From Parvibaculum lavamentivorans DS-1 (lineage in GTDB: Bacteria; Pseudomonadota; Alphaproteobacteria; Parvibaculales; Parvibaculaceae), in the NCBI RefSeq assembly GCF_000017565.1, contig NC_009719.1:930001-994000 (forward strand): a stretch of DNA of 64,000 bases, given 5' to 3'. Shown here piece after piece: positions 1 to 8,341 of this stretch. Under the pieces are notes generated by a model that was given only the letters and a program-made list of their open reading frames with translations, was not told the DNA's origin and searched no databases. Both the position numbers and the translations under genes were made by a program. Each line of letters starts with the position of its first letter. The first letter of the stretch is position 1.

Positions 1-58
1 GGCGGCGCTGGCGCGCGGCGGTCTCCGTCTCCGGCGTGGCGGCGGGCACGCTGCTCAT
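1..58 (-). CDS. possible 5' end of a reverse-strand gene (partial)
   Basis: An open reverse-strand frame starts with ATG at 58 and runs off the window edge with only about 19 codons visible (MSSVPAATPETET...). A weak GGAG lies upstream at a longer than ideal spacing. No family can be assigned. The forward frame through the same bases is also open, so this is tentative. Confidence 0.25.
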   Translation of the reverse strand, partial: MSSVPAATPETETAARQRR

Positions 59-155
59 GAGCGCGCATACTCCACTGAAATCTGGCCGTTTACCGCCATT
101 ACGGTCTCCTCCCCGAGTGCATTCATTTTTGGAACTCTATCACAGCGCTGCGAAA

Positions 156-830
156 TTAAACCCCTGCGAGGCGTTCCATTTCATCGTAAGTGTGGATTTG
201 GCGGCCGGGGATTTCGTTTGACGCAGCGGCAACCATCGCTTTTGCGACGGTCTCCGCTTCGATGGACCGATAGGGGCGCGCAGGCCCCAGCATCAGCGCA
301 TTCAGGAATGGCGCGGCGATGGCGCCGATCTCCTCGACGGGACGCTTCTCCGCGCGCGAGCCGATCAACATGCCGGGACGGAAGATGTGGAGGGCGGCGA
401 AGCCCAGTGCGCCAACCGCCTGTTCCGTCTCGCCTTTCACGCGCGAATAGAAGATTTGCGACTTCGCATCGGCGCCGATGGCCGAGACGAGCAGAAAGCG
501 TTTCGCGCCAAGTGCTTTCGCGGCTTGCGCGAAGGCGAGGATGTAGTCGTGGTCGACTTTGCGGAAGGCGGCCTGGCTGCCCGCGATCTTGATGGTGGTG
601 CCGAGCGCACAATAGGCGTCGTCGACAGCCAAGTTCTTGTTTGCAATGGATTGTTCGAGCGCATCGAAATCCGCGATGAGATTTTCGAGCTTCGGCGATG
701 CGACGCCGTCCAGCGGCCGGCGGGTGAGCGCGACGATGCGGGCATAGCGCGGATCGGCGATCAGGTGGCGCAGCAAGAAGCCGCCGATGAGTCCCGTCGC
801 GCCCGCGACGATTGCCGTCTTGCCGCTCAT
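156..830 (-). CDS. NAD(P)-binding Rossmann protein, NmrA/TIP30-like atypical SDR
   Basis: This 224-residue protein begins with a dinucleotide-binding fold (GATGLIGGFLLRHL, residues 10-23). The middle contains LLVSAIGAD followed by FYSRVKGE, which matches the Y-x-x-x-K pattern of atypical short-chain dehydrogenases in the HTATIP2/NmrA group. Members bind NAD(P)H and act as small oxidoreductases or redox sensors in the cytoplasm; the substrate cannot be read from sequence. The gene stands alone, facing the same way as the citrate synthase gene upstream of it but separated by about 45 bases. Family assignment is firm and function open. Confidence 0.85.
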   Translation of the reverse strand: MSGKTAIVAGATGLIGGFLLRHLIADPRYARIVALTRRPLDGVASPKLENLIADFDALEQSIANKNLAVDDAYCALGTTIKIAGSQAAFRKVDHDYILAFAQAAKALGAKRFLLVSAIGADAKSQIFYSRVKGETEQAVGALGFAALHIFRPGMLIGSRAEKRPVEEIGAIAAPFLNALMLGPARPYRSIEAETVAKAMVAAASNEIPGRQIHTYDEMERLAGV

Positions 831-876
831 GCTTTCCTCTGAATTTTGTTTTGCTGCCGTATGTTAGCACGCAAGC

Positions 877-2097
877 TCAGCGCGGCGCCTCGCCCGTGTA
901 GCGGGCGCGGGGGCGGATCATCAGGCCGGTACGGTACTGCTCGATCGCGTGGCCGATCCAGCCGGCGGTGCGGCCGAGGACGAAGATGCTGAGGCCCGCG
1001 CCGCGCGGCAGATGGAGCACGGCGCCGACGGTGGCGATGGCGAAATCGATGTTGGGCTTGAGGCCGCCCGCTTCCTCCATGACGCGGAAAATCCGTTGCG
1101 CGCGCAGGAAGTTAGCGTCGTCGCCATACTTCTCCGCAACCATGGAAAGAAGGGCCGCCGCGCGCGGATCGCCGTCCGGATAGAGGGGATGGCCGAAGCC
1201 CGGCACGGGATCATTGTCCTTCAACCGCTGCAGCACCGCATCTTCCACGTCCTGACGGTTCGACATGTCGAGAAGGAGGCTCTCGACGCGGCCCGACAGG
1301 CCGCCGTGACGCGGACCCTGCGCGGCGCAGATGCCAGCCTGGACCGCTGCATATAGCGTGGCGCCCGTCCCCGCGACGCAACGGACGGTGAAGGCGGAGG
1401 CGTTTAGCTCGTGATCTGCGGAGAGGACGAGAGCGGCGCGGATAAGCTCCGAGGCCGGCTTTTCACCCTGCGTGAGCGCACGGGTGAGAACTTCGTGGAC
1501 GGGTTTGTCGCTTGGCGCCTCGCCGGCGATGACGGCGGCGACGTAGCGGAGCAGGCGGGCGCCGGTGGTGGCGAGGCCGCGATCCGTCATATTGTAGACG
1601 GTGGCGTCCTCAAGCGCCGCTAATGGTAGCAGCGACAGGCAACGCTCGATGCGCGAGGTGCGCGCCAACTCCGCCGCCAGTCCCTTGAGGCGCTCGCTGG
1701 GAGCGAGAACCGCCTCCTTCGTGAATGGCTGCACATCGCGGCAACCCCAGATAAGTGCCGCTACTTGCTCGAGATTCGAGCTTTTGGCGAGGGCGGTGGC
1801 GTCCGAGCCGCGATAGTGGAGGCGGCCATCGGCGATGAGGGTGATGGCGGAATCGAGCACCGGCAGGCCGAAGCTGAGCGTGCCGGACCCTGCCGTCGCG
1901 TCCGGTTTTTCCGCGGAACGCCGCCGTTTAAGAGCCCGGACATCCTCCGCGCGGTAGCGTTTTGCGCGGCTGTCCGGCATGGGCTCGGAGCGGATCATGT
2001 CGCGGCTGACATAGGCATAGAGGGTGGCGAGCGAAATCCCGAGCTCCGCCGCGGCTTCGCGGGCCGTGAGATAGAGGCTTTCCGGCAATTCCGCCAT
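877..2097 (-). CDS. citrate synthase family protein with N-terminal helix-turn-helix
   Basis: The 406-residue product joins two parts. Residues 1-60 form a MerR/excisionase-like DNA-binding helix-turn-helix (LTAREAAAELGISLATLYAY, then a basic RYRAEDVRALKRRR). Residues 75-400 are a citrate synthase body with recognisable active-site blocks: DHELNASAFT, GPRHGGLSG, GFGHPLYPDGDPRA and a C-terminal RPRARYTGE. The enzyme family condenses acetyl-CoA (or propionyl-CoA) with oxaloacetate. A GGGAG ribosome site precedes the start. It is divergent from a second citrate synthase gene, and palindromes lie in the shared promoter, so the N-terminal domain may regulate the pair (inference). Confidence 0.88.
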   Translation of the reverse strand: MAELPESLYLTAREAAAELGISLATLYAYVSRDMIRSEPMPDSRAKRYRAEDVRALKRRRSAEKPDATAGSGTLSFGLPVLDSAITLIADGRLHYRGSDATALAKSSNLEQVAALIWGCRDVQPFTKEAVLAPSERLKGLAAELARTSRIERCLSLLPLAALEDATVYNMTDRGLATTGARLLRYVAAVIAGEAPSDKPVHEVLTRALTQGEKPASELIRAALVLSADHELNASAFTVRCVAGTGATLYAAVQAGICAAQGPRHGGLSGRVESLLLDMSNRQDVEDAVLQRLKDNDPVPGFGHPLYPDGDPRAAALLSMVAEKYGDDANFLRAQRIFRVMEEAGGLKPNIDFAIATVGAVLHLPRGAGLSIFVLGRTAGWIGHAIEQYRTGLMIRPRARYTGEAPR

Positions 2098-2118
2098 TTT
2101 CCGGCTCCCATTTTTATA

Positions 2119-2150
2119 TTGATTATCTTAATCAAGATTGACCAACAATC
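2119..2150. promoter_or_regulatory. paired palindromes in the divergent citrate synthase promoter
   Basis: TTGATTA (2119-2125) and TAATCAA (2129-2135) are a perfect 7-bp inverted repeat around TCT. GATTG (2136-2140) and CAATC (2146-2150) form a second inverted repeat directly next to it. The stretch is AT-rich in a GC-rich background and starts 22 bases upstream of the helix-turn-helix citrate synthase start. The arrangement suits an operator; the binding protein is inferred, with the HTH-citrate synthase itself as the obvious candidate. Confidence 0.5.
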
Positions 2151-2268
2151 AACCTTCCCCCAGCTTCAATTGTGACAGTCCGCCGTGACACGCGCGGCGA
2201 CAGCCTTGCGACCCGCGATCAAGCCATTGATTCGATTGGGTTTTCAGCAGGCAACAAGAAGGAAATGG

Positions 2269-3441
2269 ATGATGGTGGAGAAACTGATCCTGAGCACCGA
2301 GCCCCGGACGGCAAGCTCCAGCGGCCTCGATAATGTGGTCGCGGCGGAGACCATGCTGAGCCATGTGGACGGCGAGGCGGGACGGCTGATCGTGGCCGGC
2401 TACGAGGTCGAAGACCTTGTAAAGGCTCATGATTTCGAGGGCGCGGCGGCGGCGCTCTGGAACGCGGCGGGGCTCGAAAACGCCCCCTCGGAAGAGGCCG
2501 TCCGGCGCGATCTGGGGCGGGCCCGCGAGGCCGCTTTCGCGCTCGTCCCCGGCCTACTGTCATTGAACTGTCATGAAACCGTCACGGAGGGTCTGCGGAC
2601 CGGATTGTCGATGCTGAGCGACGAGCCGGCAGAGGGGCCGGCAAAAGATATCCCCGCCCATATCCGGGCGCTCGGCGCGGCGGCGGTTTTCACCGCCGCG
2701 CTCTGCCGGGCACGCGAAAAGAAATCCCCGGTGGCGCCGGATGCGAGATCGGGCCACGCGGAAGATTTCCTCCGCATGCTGAGAGGCGAAGCGGCGAGTG
2801 CGGCGGAGGTCGAAGCCCTGAATGCCTATCTCGTGACGGTGGCGGACCACGGCATGAACGCCTCGACCTTCACGGCGCGCGTGATCGCATCGACAAGGGC
2901 GGGGACAATTTCGGCGGTGGTGGGCGCGCTCTGCGCCTTGAAGGGCCCGCTGCACGGCGGCGCGCCGGGTCCCGTGCTCGACATGCTGGACGATATCGGC
3001 ACACGCGAGAACATCGAGCCCTGGCTCGCGCGGGAAATCGCGAAGGGCGAAAGGCTGATGGGCTTTGGCCACCGCGTCTACCGCGTACGCGACCCGAGGG
3101 CGGATGTCTTCAACAAGGCGGTCACGATCCTCACCAACGGCAATGAGCGCGTACTCTTTGCACGCGACGTGGAGGTGGCGGCACTCGCGGCGCTGCGGAA
3201 GGCAAAGCCGGGCAACCGCATCGACACCAACATGGAATATTACACGGCCGTGCTGCTCGAGGCGTTGGGCATTCCGCGCGAGGCGGTGACGAGTGTCTTC
3301 GCTATGTCGCGCATCGCGGGCTGGACGGCGCATGTGATGGAGCAGGAGCGGGTGGGACGGCTGATCCGTCCGCAGTCGAAATATGTGGGCGAGTGGCCGG
3401 AGGACGAGGCGGCGGCTTTAGGTAATCAGTATAAAGACTAA
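2269..3441 (+). CDS. citrate synthase / methylcitrate synthase family protein
   Basis: The 390-residue product carries the citrate synthase blocks DHGMNASTFTARVIAST, KGPLHGGAPGPVLDML (catalytic His), GFGHRVYRVRDPRAD (second catalytic His) and a C-terminal RPQSKYVGEWP. It would act in the TCA or 2-methylcitrate cycle. ATG 2269 is chosen because AGAAGGA sits about six bases upstream; an upstream GTG at 2185 lacks a comparable site. It lacks the DNA-binding extension of its divergent neighbour, so the two are paralogues with different regulation. A consensus Pho box lies inside the coding sequence at 2557-2585. Confidence 0.9.
   Translation: MMVEKLILSTEPRTASSSGLDNVVAAETMLSHVDGEAGRLIVAGYEVEDLVKAHDFEGAAAALWNAAGLENAPSEEAVRRDLGRAREAAFALVPGLLSLNCHETVTEGLRTGLSMLSDEPAEGPAKDIPAHIRALGAAAVFTAALCRAREKKSPVAPDARSGHAEDFLRMLRGEAASAAEVEALNAYLVTVADHGMNASTFTARVIASTRAGTISAVVGALCALKGPLHGGAPGPVLDMLDDIGTRENIEPWLAREIAKGERLMGFGHRVYRVRDPRADVFNKAVTILTNGNERVLFARDVEVAALAALRKAKPGNRIDTNMEYYTAVLLEALGIPREAVTSVFAMSRIAGWTAHVMEQERVGRLIRPQSKYVGEWPEDEAAALGNQYKD
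2557..2585 (+). promoter_or_regulatory. intragenic Pho-box-like triple repeat
   Basis: CTGTCAT (2557-2563), CTGTCAT (2568-2574) and CCGTCAC (2579-2585) repeat every 11 bases with four-base spacers, the geometry of a PhoB box. The segment lies inside the citrate synthase gene and is very similar over its length to the box before the phosphate transporter gene at 39056. It encodes LLSLNCHETVT. Whether PhoB binds here is unknown. Confidence 0.45.
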
Positions 3442-3450
3442 AACATCGTT

Positions 3451-3545
3451 GTCATCCCGGCGAAAGCCGGGATCCATCGAGCTGTCGGCACCCAGCGAGG
3501 GAGCTTGACGCGCCGCTCATGGACCCCGGCTTTCGCCGGGGTGAC
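3451..3545. repeat. REP-like palindromic element
   Basis: Two copies of a hairpin arm face each other: GTCATCCCGGCGAAAGCCGG at the left and CCCCGGCTTTCGCCGGGGTGAC at the right, each itself palindromic. The same unit recurs at 5638, 43591, 43945, 44299 and 50200. It fills the gap between the citrate synthase and DUF2332 genes. Confidence 0.85.
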
Positions 3546-3578
3546 AATTTTGATTTGGAAGTTGGAAAGGAAGTCTTC

Positions 3579-4676
3579 ATGCCCAACCACGATCTCATCC
3601 GTAACGACTTCCTGCGCCAGGCGCTGGCTTGCGAGCATCTGGGTTCGCCCTTCACGGCGCGTGTTTGCCGCGCGCTGGCGGCAGGACTGACGGCGGAAAC
3701 GCGGTTCGGACAGCGTATTCTGGATTGGGAGGGGAAGCCCGAGAGCGATGCGCTGCCGCTGCGCGCGGCGGGTGCGCTGAATGCACTCGCGCGCTCGGGC
3801 CGGGCGCCGGAACTTGCGGCGGTCTATCCGCCGCATGAAGCGGACGAGAAGACGCTGGCGCGCGCGATCGAAAAGGCGACGGCCGCGCATGACGATTTTC
3901 TCGAAGGTTTTCTCGACAGCGCGCCGCAGACGAACGAGGTCGCGCGTTCGAGCGCGATCCTCGGGCTCGCGCTTCACGTCGCGAAGCGGACGGGACTGCC
4001 CTTGTCGGTTCATGAGATCGGATCGAGCGCCGGATTGAATCTCGGCTTCGACGCCTATGCCTATGAGCTCGAAACGGCGCGCTGGGGAGACCCCGATGCG
4101 GCGGTGACGATTGCCGCGCGCTGGGAGGGGGCTCTGCCGCCACTCGACGCGAAGTTGAAGGTGGCCGCGCGGAAAGGCTGCGACCTCAACCCGCTCGACG
4201 CAGGAAACGCGGCAGACCGGGAAAGGCTACTCGCCTATATCTGGCCGGACCAGACGGCCCGCCTCGCGCGGATCGAGGCGGCGCTCTCATTCGCCGCGCG
4301 GTCTGGCACGAAAGTGGAGAAGGCGGATGCGGCCGAATGGGTCGAGCGGCATTTCGGCGGCGAGGGGAAGAAGGGCGAGGTGCGCCTGCTGATGCATACG
4401 ATCGTCTGGCAATACCTGCCGAAGGAAACGCAAGCGCGGATCACGGCGGCGATGGCGCGCGCGGGCGCGCATGCGACGAAGGACGCGCCGGTGGCATGGA
4501 TTTCGGTCGAGGCCGATGGCAAGGACGCGGCCTCGGCTTGCATGCGCTTGCGGCTCTGGCCGGAGGGGGAAGATGTGGAACTCGGCCGCACGGATTTTCA
4601 CGGAAGGTGGGCGAAGTGGAGTTCCCCATTTGACCGTGCGTCAGTGTCTACTTCACCGCGCTTCCGAACTATCTGA
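3579..4676 (+). CDS. DUF2332 family protein
   Basis: This 365-residue soluble protein matches the DUF2332 family: N-terminal region with FLRQALACEHLGSPFTARV, central VHEIGSSAGLNLGFDAYAYEL, and C-terminal VAWISVEADGKD and FHGRWAKW. The biochemical role of the family is not established; the GSSAGLNL loop resembles a nucleotide or SAM-binding turn, which is only a resemblance. ATG 3579 is preferred because GGAAAGGAAG lies just upstream. The last 15 or so codons look unlike the family end and overlap the convergent gene by 24 bases. Confidence 0.8.
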   Translation: MPNHDLIRNDFLRQALACEHLGSPFTARVCRALAAGLTAETRFGQRILDWEGKPESDALPLRAAGALNALARSGRAPELAAVYPPHEADEKTLARAIEKATAAHDDFLEGFLDSAPQTNEVARSSAILGLALHVAKRTGLPLSVHEIGSSAGLNLGFDAYAYELETARWGDPDAAVTIAARWEGALPPLDAKLKVAARKGCDLNPLDAGNAADRERLLAYIWPDQTARLARIEAALSFAARSGTKVEKADAAEWVERHFGGEGKKGEVRLLMHTIVWQYLPKETQARITAAMARAGAHATKDAPVAWISVEADGKDAASACMRLRLWPEGEDVELGRTDFHGRWAKWSSPFDRASVSTSPRFRTI

Positions 4677-5495
4677 GTGAGCGCTGTGTGGACGCAACAA
4701 CTCCGTCAACGGTGGAAGAATAAGTGAACCGCATCGACGCTCCGCTATCGCGATGTGATGCGCGGGCCGCTGTTCGTAGTATGAATAAAATATGCCTTCA
4801 GCAACAACGGTACCATCTGCAGACTCGACGAATGTTCGTTTGCGATAAATTATCGCGCCGTCGGGGCGGTCTATGACCTCCCGGCTCTTGCCAATGCGGT
4901 ACGGAGCGGAAAATCGGTCAATGCTCGTGACAGACACGCATTTTCCCTCCATCTGCGATGAGTGCGCCCGGTAATCGAGAGCAAGCCTGCGCATCGTCGT
5001 ATCGACAAAGGCGGGATTGACGTCCAGAAGCCGTTCACTTTCGTGCAGCATGCGATCAAATGGACCACACGCGTTGTTGCCTCTGTCTCTCTCAATCAAT
5101 TCGTAGCGATAGAGACCGGTCTTTGAGACGAAGTAGTCTTGGTGCTCCACGAAAGGAGAAAATCGTCGATCCTTGGCGCTGACGTAGAAGGCCTCTACGT
5201 ATTGATAGCCGTTTTTGACCAGTTCCTCGATGCATGGGAAGCAGCCGCCTAGTGCTGGAGCGTCGGACACATGACCGCTAACGATCTCTTCAACCGAAGG
5301 CTCCCCTTCTCCGGGATAAATGGCGTACCCGGAGACGTCATCCACGGGTTCGTTTATTCGAAGACCCGCATCTTTGGTGCATATCGTATCGAAATCCGTG
5401 TAAGGAGACCCGGAAAATGCGTCAAAGGGAGCTGACGCGGCTCCTATGGCAATGAGCATAGCAAGAACGCAAATGGTCTTATAACCGGTCCACAT
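4653..5495 (-). CDS. exported or membrane-anchored hypothetical protein, low GC
   Basis: The product is about 280 residues. It opens with a hydrophobic segment (TICVLAMLIAIGAASA) that could be a signal peptide or anchor, followed by a soluble region with several cysteines (GGCFPCIEEL, NNACGPFD, GKCVSV). No family is recognised. ATG 5495 is chosen because GGGGGAAG lies just upstream; an in-frame ATG at 5540 lacks one. Its base composition is visibly less GC-rich than its neighbours, which suggests recent acquisition. Its 3' end overlaps the convergent DUF2332 gene. Confidence 0.6.
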   Translation of the reverse strand: MWTGYKTICVLAMLIAIGAASAPFDAFSGSPYTDFDTICTKDAGLRINEPVDDVSGYAIYPGEGEPSVEEIVSGHVSDAPALGGCFPCIEELVKNGYQYVEAFYVSAKDRRFSPFVEHQDYFVSKTGLYRYELIERDRGNNACGPFDRMLHESERLLDVNPAFVDTTMRRLALDYRAHSSQMEGKCVSVTSIDRFSAPYRIGKSREVIDRPDGAIIYRKRTFVESADGTVVAEGIFYSYYEQRPAHHIAIAERRCGSLILPPLTELLRPHSAHSDSSEAR

Positions 5496-5637
5496 CCACT
5501 TCCCCCATTTGCGTTGTGCGCTCTCTGCATAGTCTTGCAATGCGAAGGTGATGCCAAGTGCACGGACGAGGAAACCGGCGGTGCAGTTTTCATGGGCGAT
5601 GGGCGAGGCGGGTGAAAGCAGCCGCCCTCCCGAACAT

Positions 5638-5755
5638 CATCCCGGCGAAAGCCGGAAATCAATGGGTCTTCCGCATTCGCTGGCGGATAGAAGTGACGTG
5701 CCGCCCATGGGCCCCGGTGTTCCCGGCTTTCGCCGGGACAGGCGCCGGGGTGACA
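5638..5755. repeat. REP-like palindromic element
   Basis: The element runs from CATCCCGGCGAAAGCCGG to CGCCGGGGTGACAC and carries the central phrase GCCCATGGGCCCCGGTGTTC. That phrase also occurs in the repeats at 43640 and 43994. It is the same family as 3451-3545. Confidence 0.85.
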
Positions 5756-5785
5756 CTGAGGAGCTGGTGAGGGTGTACCCAGCAT

Positions 5786-5888
5786 CGTCATCGCGAGGCC
5801 GCCATAAGGCGGCCGCGGCGATCCAGAGCGGCAGGTGCGGAGCAAGCGGCCCCTGGATCGCGTCGTCGCTTCGCTCCTCGCAATGACG
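5786..5888. repeat. second palindromic repeat family (GCGAGG ... CCTCGC type)
   Basis: The ends CGTCATCGCGAGG and CCTCGCAATGACGG are near inverted repeats enclosing a GC-rich core with the phrase CCTGGATCGCGTCGTCGC. This is a dispersed intergenic repeat type familiar from alphaproteobacterial genomes. One copy is seen here. Confidence 0.65.
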
Positions 5889-6060
5889 GAGAGGGTGAGG
5901 AGGGGGCAACCCCGAACAATGTAGGCCGAGGAACGAGATTGCCGCTGTACGCAAGAGTCTTGCGAAGAAAGACGCCGCTCGCGCGGCTGCTGGATTGCCG
6001 GGTCAAGCCCGGCAATGACAAGGTTGGGAGTCAAGGTTAGGAGTAAAGTGCGAACGTTCC

Positions 6061-6828
6061 TCACACCTTCAGCCGGTAGCCCGTCCTGAAGATCCACCAG
6101 ATCGCCGCCGAGCAGAGCGCGAGGAAGGCGAGGATGGCGGCGATGCTGAGTTCGATGCCGACATCGGAGGACCCGTAGAAGCTCCAGCGGAAGCCCGAGA
6201 CGAGATAGACGACCGGATTGAAGAGCGTGACGGTCTGCCAGAAGGGCGGCAGCATGGTGATCGAGTAGAAGCTGCCGCCGAGAAAGGTGAGCGGCATCAC
6301 GATCAGCATCGGCACAACCTGCAGGCGCTCGAAGCTGTCGGCCCAGATGCCGAGGACGAAACCGAACATGCTGAAGGAAATCGCCGTGAGGACGAGGAAG
6401 GCGGCCATCCAGAAGGGGTGCTGGATTTCGTAATCGACGAAGAAGCGCGCCGTGACGAGGATGAGGATGCCGAGCATCATCGATTTCGTGGCCGCCGCGC
6501 CGACATAGCCGATCACCGTTTCGAGGCCGGAAATGGGCGCGGAGAGGATTTCGTAGATGGTGCCGGAATATTTCGGCATGTAGATGCCGAAAGAGGCGTT
6601 CATCACGCTTTCGGTGAGAAGCGACAGCATGATGAGGCCGGGAATGATGAAGGCGCCGTAGCTGACGCCATCGACTTCCTGGATGCGCGAGCCGATGGCC
6701 GCGCCGAAGACGACGAAATAAAGCGAGGTCGAGATGACGGGCGAGACGATGCTTTGCAGCAGTGTGCGGAAGGTGCGCGCCATTTCGAAAACATAGATCG
6801 CGCGGATGGCGTGGAGGTTCAGTGTCAT
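6061..6828 (-). CDS. ABC-2 type transporter permease, YadH-like
   Basis: The 255-residue integral membrane protein has about six hydrophobic segments and the ABC-2 signature region ([36 protein letters not shown]). Length and partner match the E. coli YadG/YadH exporter pair. It overlaps the preceding ATPase gene by four bases, so the two are translationally coupled. It would form the membrane channel of an exporter; the substrate is not evident. Confidence 0.88.
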   Translation of the reverse strand: MTLNLHAIRAIYVFEMARTFRTLLQSIVSPVISTSLYFVVFGAAIGSRIQEVDGVSYGAFIIPGLIMLSLLTESVMNASFGIYMPKYSGTIYEILSAPISGLETVIGYVGAAATKSMMLGILILVTARFFVDYEIQHPFWMAAFLVLTAISFSMFGFVLGIWADSFERLQVVPMLIVMPLTFLGGSFYSITMLPPFWQTVTLFNPVVYLVSGFRWSFYGSSDVGIELSIAAILAFLALCSAAIWWIFRTGYRLKV

Positions 6829-7751
6829 GGCCGCGCCCTCACAAGGCTGACGAAGATTTCCTCGAGCGAACTTTCATTGGTCCGGAGATCCTTGAAGTCG
6901 ATGCCGATCTCGCCGAGCCGCTTCAGGAATTCGGGAATGCCGGTATGTTCGGCTTGCGCGTCGAAAGTGTAGACGAGGGTCTGGCCCTCGTCGGCAAGTT
7001 CGAGCGGATAGGGGCTGAGCGCGTCGGGCACGGCGGAAAGCGCGTTCTGCAACTGCACCGACAACTGCTTCTTGCCGAGCTTGCGCATGAGCGTGTGCTT
7101 TTCCTCGACCAGCACGATCTCGCCCTTGCTGATGACGCCGATGCGGTCGGCCATCTCTTCCGCTTCCTCGATGTAATGCGTGGTGAGGATGATGGTGACG
7201 CCGCTGGCGCGGAGCGCGCGCACCATCTCCCACATGTCGCGGCGAAGTTCCACGTCGACGCCGGCGGTGGGCTCGTCGAGGAAGAGGATTTTCGGCTCGT
7301 GGGAAAGCGCCTTGGCGATCATCACGCGGCGCTTCATGCCGCCCGAGAGTTCCATGACGCGCGCGTCGCGCTTGTCCCACAGCGAGAGGTCGCGCAGCAC
7401 TTTTTCAATATGGGCCGGGTTCGGCGCCTTGCCGAACAACCCGCGGCTGAAGCTGACCGTGCTGATGACGCTTTCGAAGGCTTCGACGGTGAGTTCCTGC
7501 GGCACGAGGCCGATGATGGACCGCGCGGCGCGGAATTCGCGGATGATGTCGTGGCCCGCGGCATGGACGGTGCCGGAACTCGGATTGACGATGCCGCAGA
7601 TGACGCTGATGAGCGTCGTCTTGCCGGCGCCGTTCGGCCCGAGAAGCGCGAAGATTTCACCGGGACGGATTTCGAGGTCGACGTTCTTCAACGCCTGAAA
7701 TCCGCCGGGATATGTCTTGGAGAGATTGGCGACTTTGATGGCTGGCTGCAT
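6825..7751 (-). CDS. ABC-2 type transporter ATP-binding protein, YadG-like
   Basis: The 308-residue ATPase shows Walker A (GPNGAGKTT, about residue 39), Q-loop (LVPQE), signature LSGGMKRR, Walker [13 protein letters not shown] and H-loop [14 protein letters not shown]. The C-terminal 80 residues form the extension typical of drug/polysaccharide exporter ATPases. It heads a two-gene operon with the permease. The substrate is unknown. Confidence 0.93.
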   Translation of the reverse strand: MQPAIKVANLSKTYPGGFQALKNVDLEIRPGEIFALLGPNGAGKTTLISVICGIVNPSSGTVHAAGHDIIREFRAARSIIGLVPQELTVEAFESVISTVSFSRGLFGKAPNPAHIEKVLRDLSLWDKRDARVMELSGGMKRRVMIAKALSHEPKILFLDEPTAGVDVELRRDMWEMVRALRASGVTIILTTHYIEEAEEMADRIGVISKGEIVLVEEKHTLMRKLGKKQLSVQLQNALSAVPDALSPYPLELADEGQTLVYTFDAQAEHTGIPEFLKRLGEIGIDFKDLRTNESSLEEIFVSLVRARP

Positions 7752-7799
7752 GGCGGGGGAAACTAAACTATACGGTTAAGTTTTCAAGGGTGAATTGCT

Positions 7800-7826
7800 G
7801 CCGCTCCCACATAGGGTGGGGGCGGC
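7800..7826 (-). terminator. hairpin downstream of the Rap1a-like gene
   Basis: GCCGCTCCCAC (7800-7810) pairs with GTGGGGGCGGC (7816-7826), an 11-bp stem with one G-T pair and a five-base loop. It lies 17 bases beyond the stop of the reverse-strand gene at 7843. No clear T-run follows, so it may be a processing or Rho-assisted end. Confidence 0.4.
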
Positions 7827-7842
7827 GGAAATTACACCCTTC

Positions 7843-8262
7843 TCAGCATGGGGGATTGTCGGAAAAAGTTTTCTGGATGAGGAGCAGCGCCTCGCCGTCG
7901 AGAAGCGGCGGATTCCAGTCGCCGGTTCGGACGATCTGGGCAGCGAGCTGGTCGTAGCTGCGCGGACCGTTGAGATTGAGACAGGCATAGGGATCGCCAT
8001 TGCCTGGGCCGTAGATGCTTTCGGATGTGCCGTTCTGACGGATATGGCGCAGCGACTCGAAATAGCCGGCGATATACTGGCGGCAGTAGTGCGCCTTGGC
8101 GGGCGTCGGCTTTTGGGGGTTGAGTGCGTTTTCCGCCAGCACGGTGCAGGCGGTGTGAAGATCGCGCCCGGTTTCGATCCGCATACGGGCTTCCGCCGGC
8201 GCGGCCGTGGCGGCAATAATGCAGAAAATTAACGCTAAGACGCGCCCGTTGGAGCTTCGCAT
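7843..8262 (-). CDS. exported Rap1a/Tai-like small protein
   Basis: The 139-residue product has a clear signal peptide (RVLALIFCIIAATAAPAEA). Its mature domain is rich in paired cysteines: LHTACTVL, AHYCRQYIAGYFE and PYACLN, ending in NPPC. The C...C-x-x-Y-I-x-G pattern resembles the Rap1a/Tai immunity-protein family, which in other bacteria protects against periplasmic type VI effectors. No effector is nearby, so a role in immunity is not supported here. ATG 8262 has GGGAGGAA eight bases upstream. Confidence 0.7.
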   Translation of the reverse strand: MRSSNGRVLALIFCIIAATAAPAEARMRIETGRDLHTACTVLAENALNPQKPTPAKAHYCRQYIAGYFESLRHIRQNGTSESIYGPGNGDPYACLNLNGPRSYDQLAAQIVRTGDWNPPLLDGEALLLIQKTFSDNPPC

Positions 8263-8341
8263 TGCAGTGATTCCTCCCTCGCCGTAACAATGGACCATCG
8301 CGAGGGGCTTCGGAAGTCCGGGTGGAAAGCGTTTTGGGGCA

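Larger units (their letters stand above)
5496..6060. other. gene-free interval filled with dispersed repeats
   Basis: No convincing coding sequence is present over about 565 bases. It contains a REP-like element (5638-5755), a second palindromic repeat type (5786-5888) and a GGATTGCCGGGTCAAGCCCGGC hairpin near 5993-6020. Open frames here are generated by the repeats. Confidence 0.75.

Noticed and set aside
2171-2190. Pho-box-like repeats on the reverse strand before the citrate synthase start
   Set aside because: TGTCAC occurs twice but with a 13-base rather than 11-base period and no third unit.
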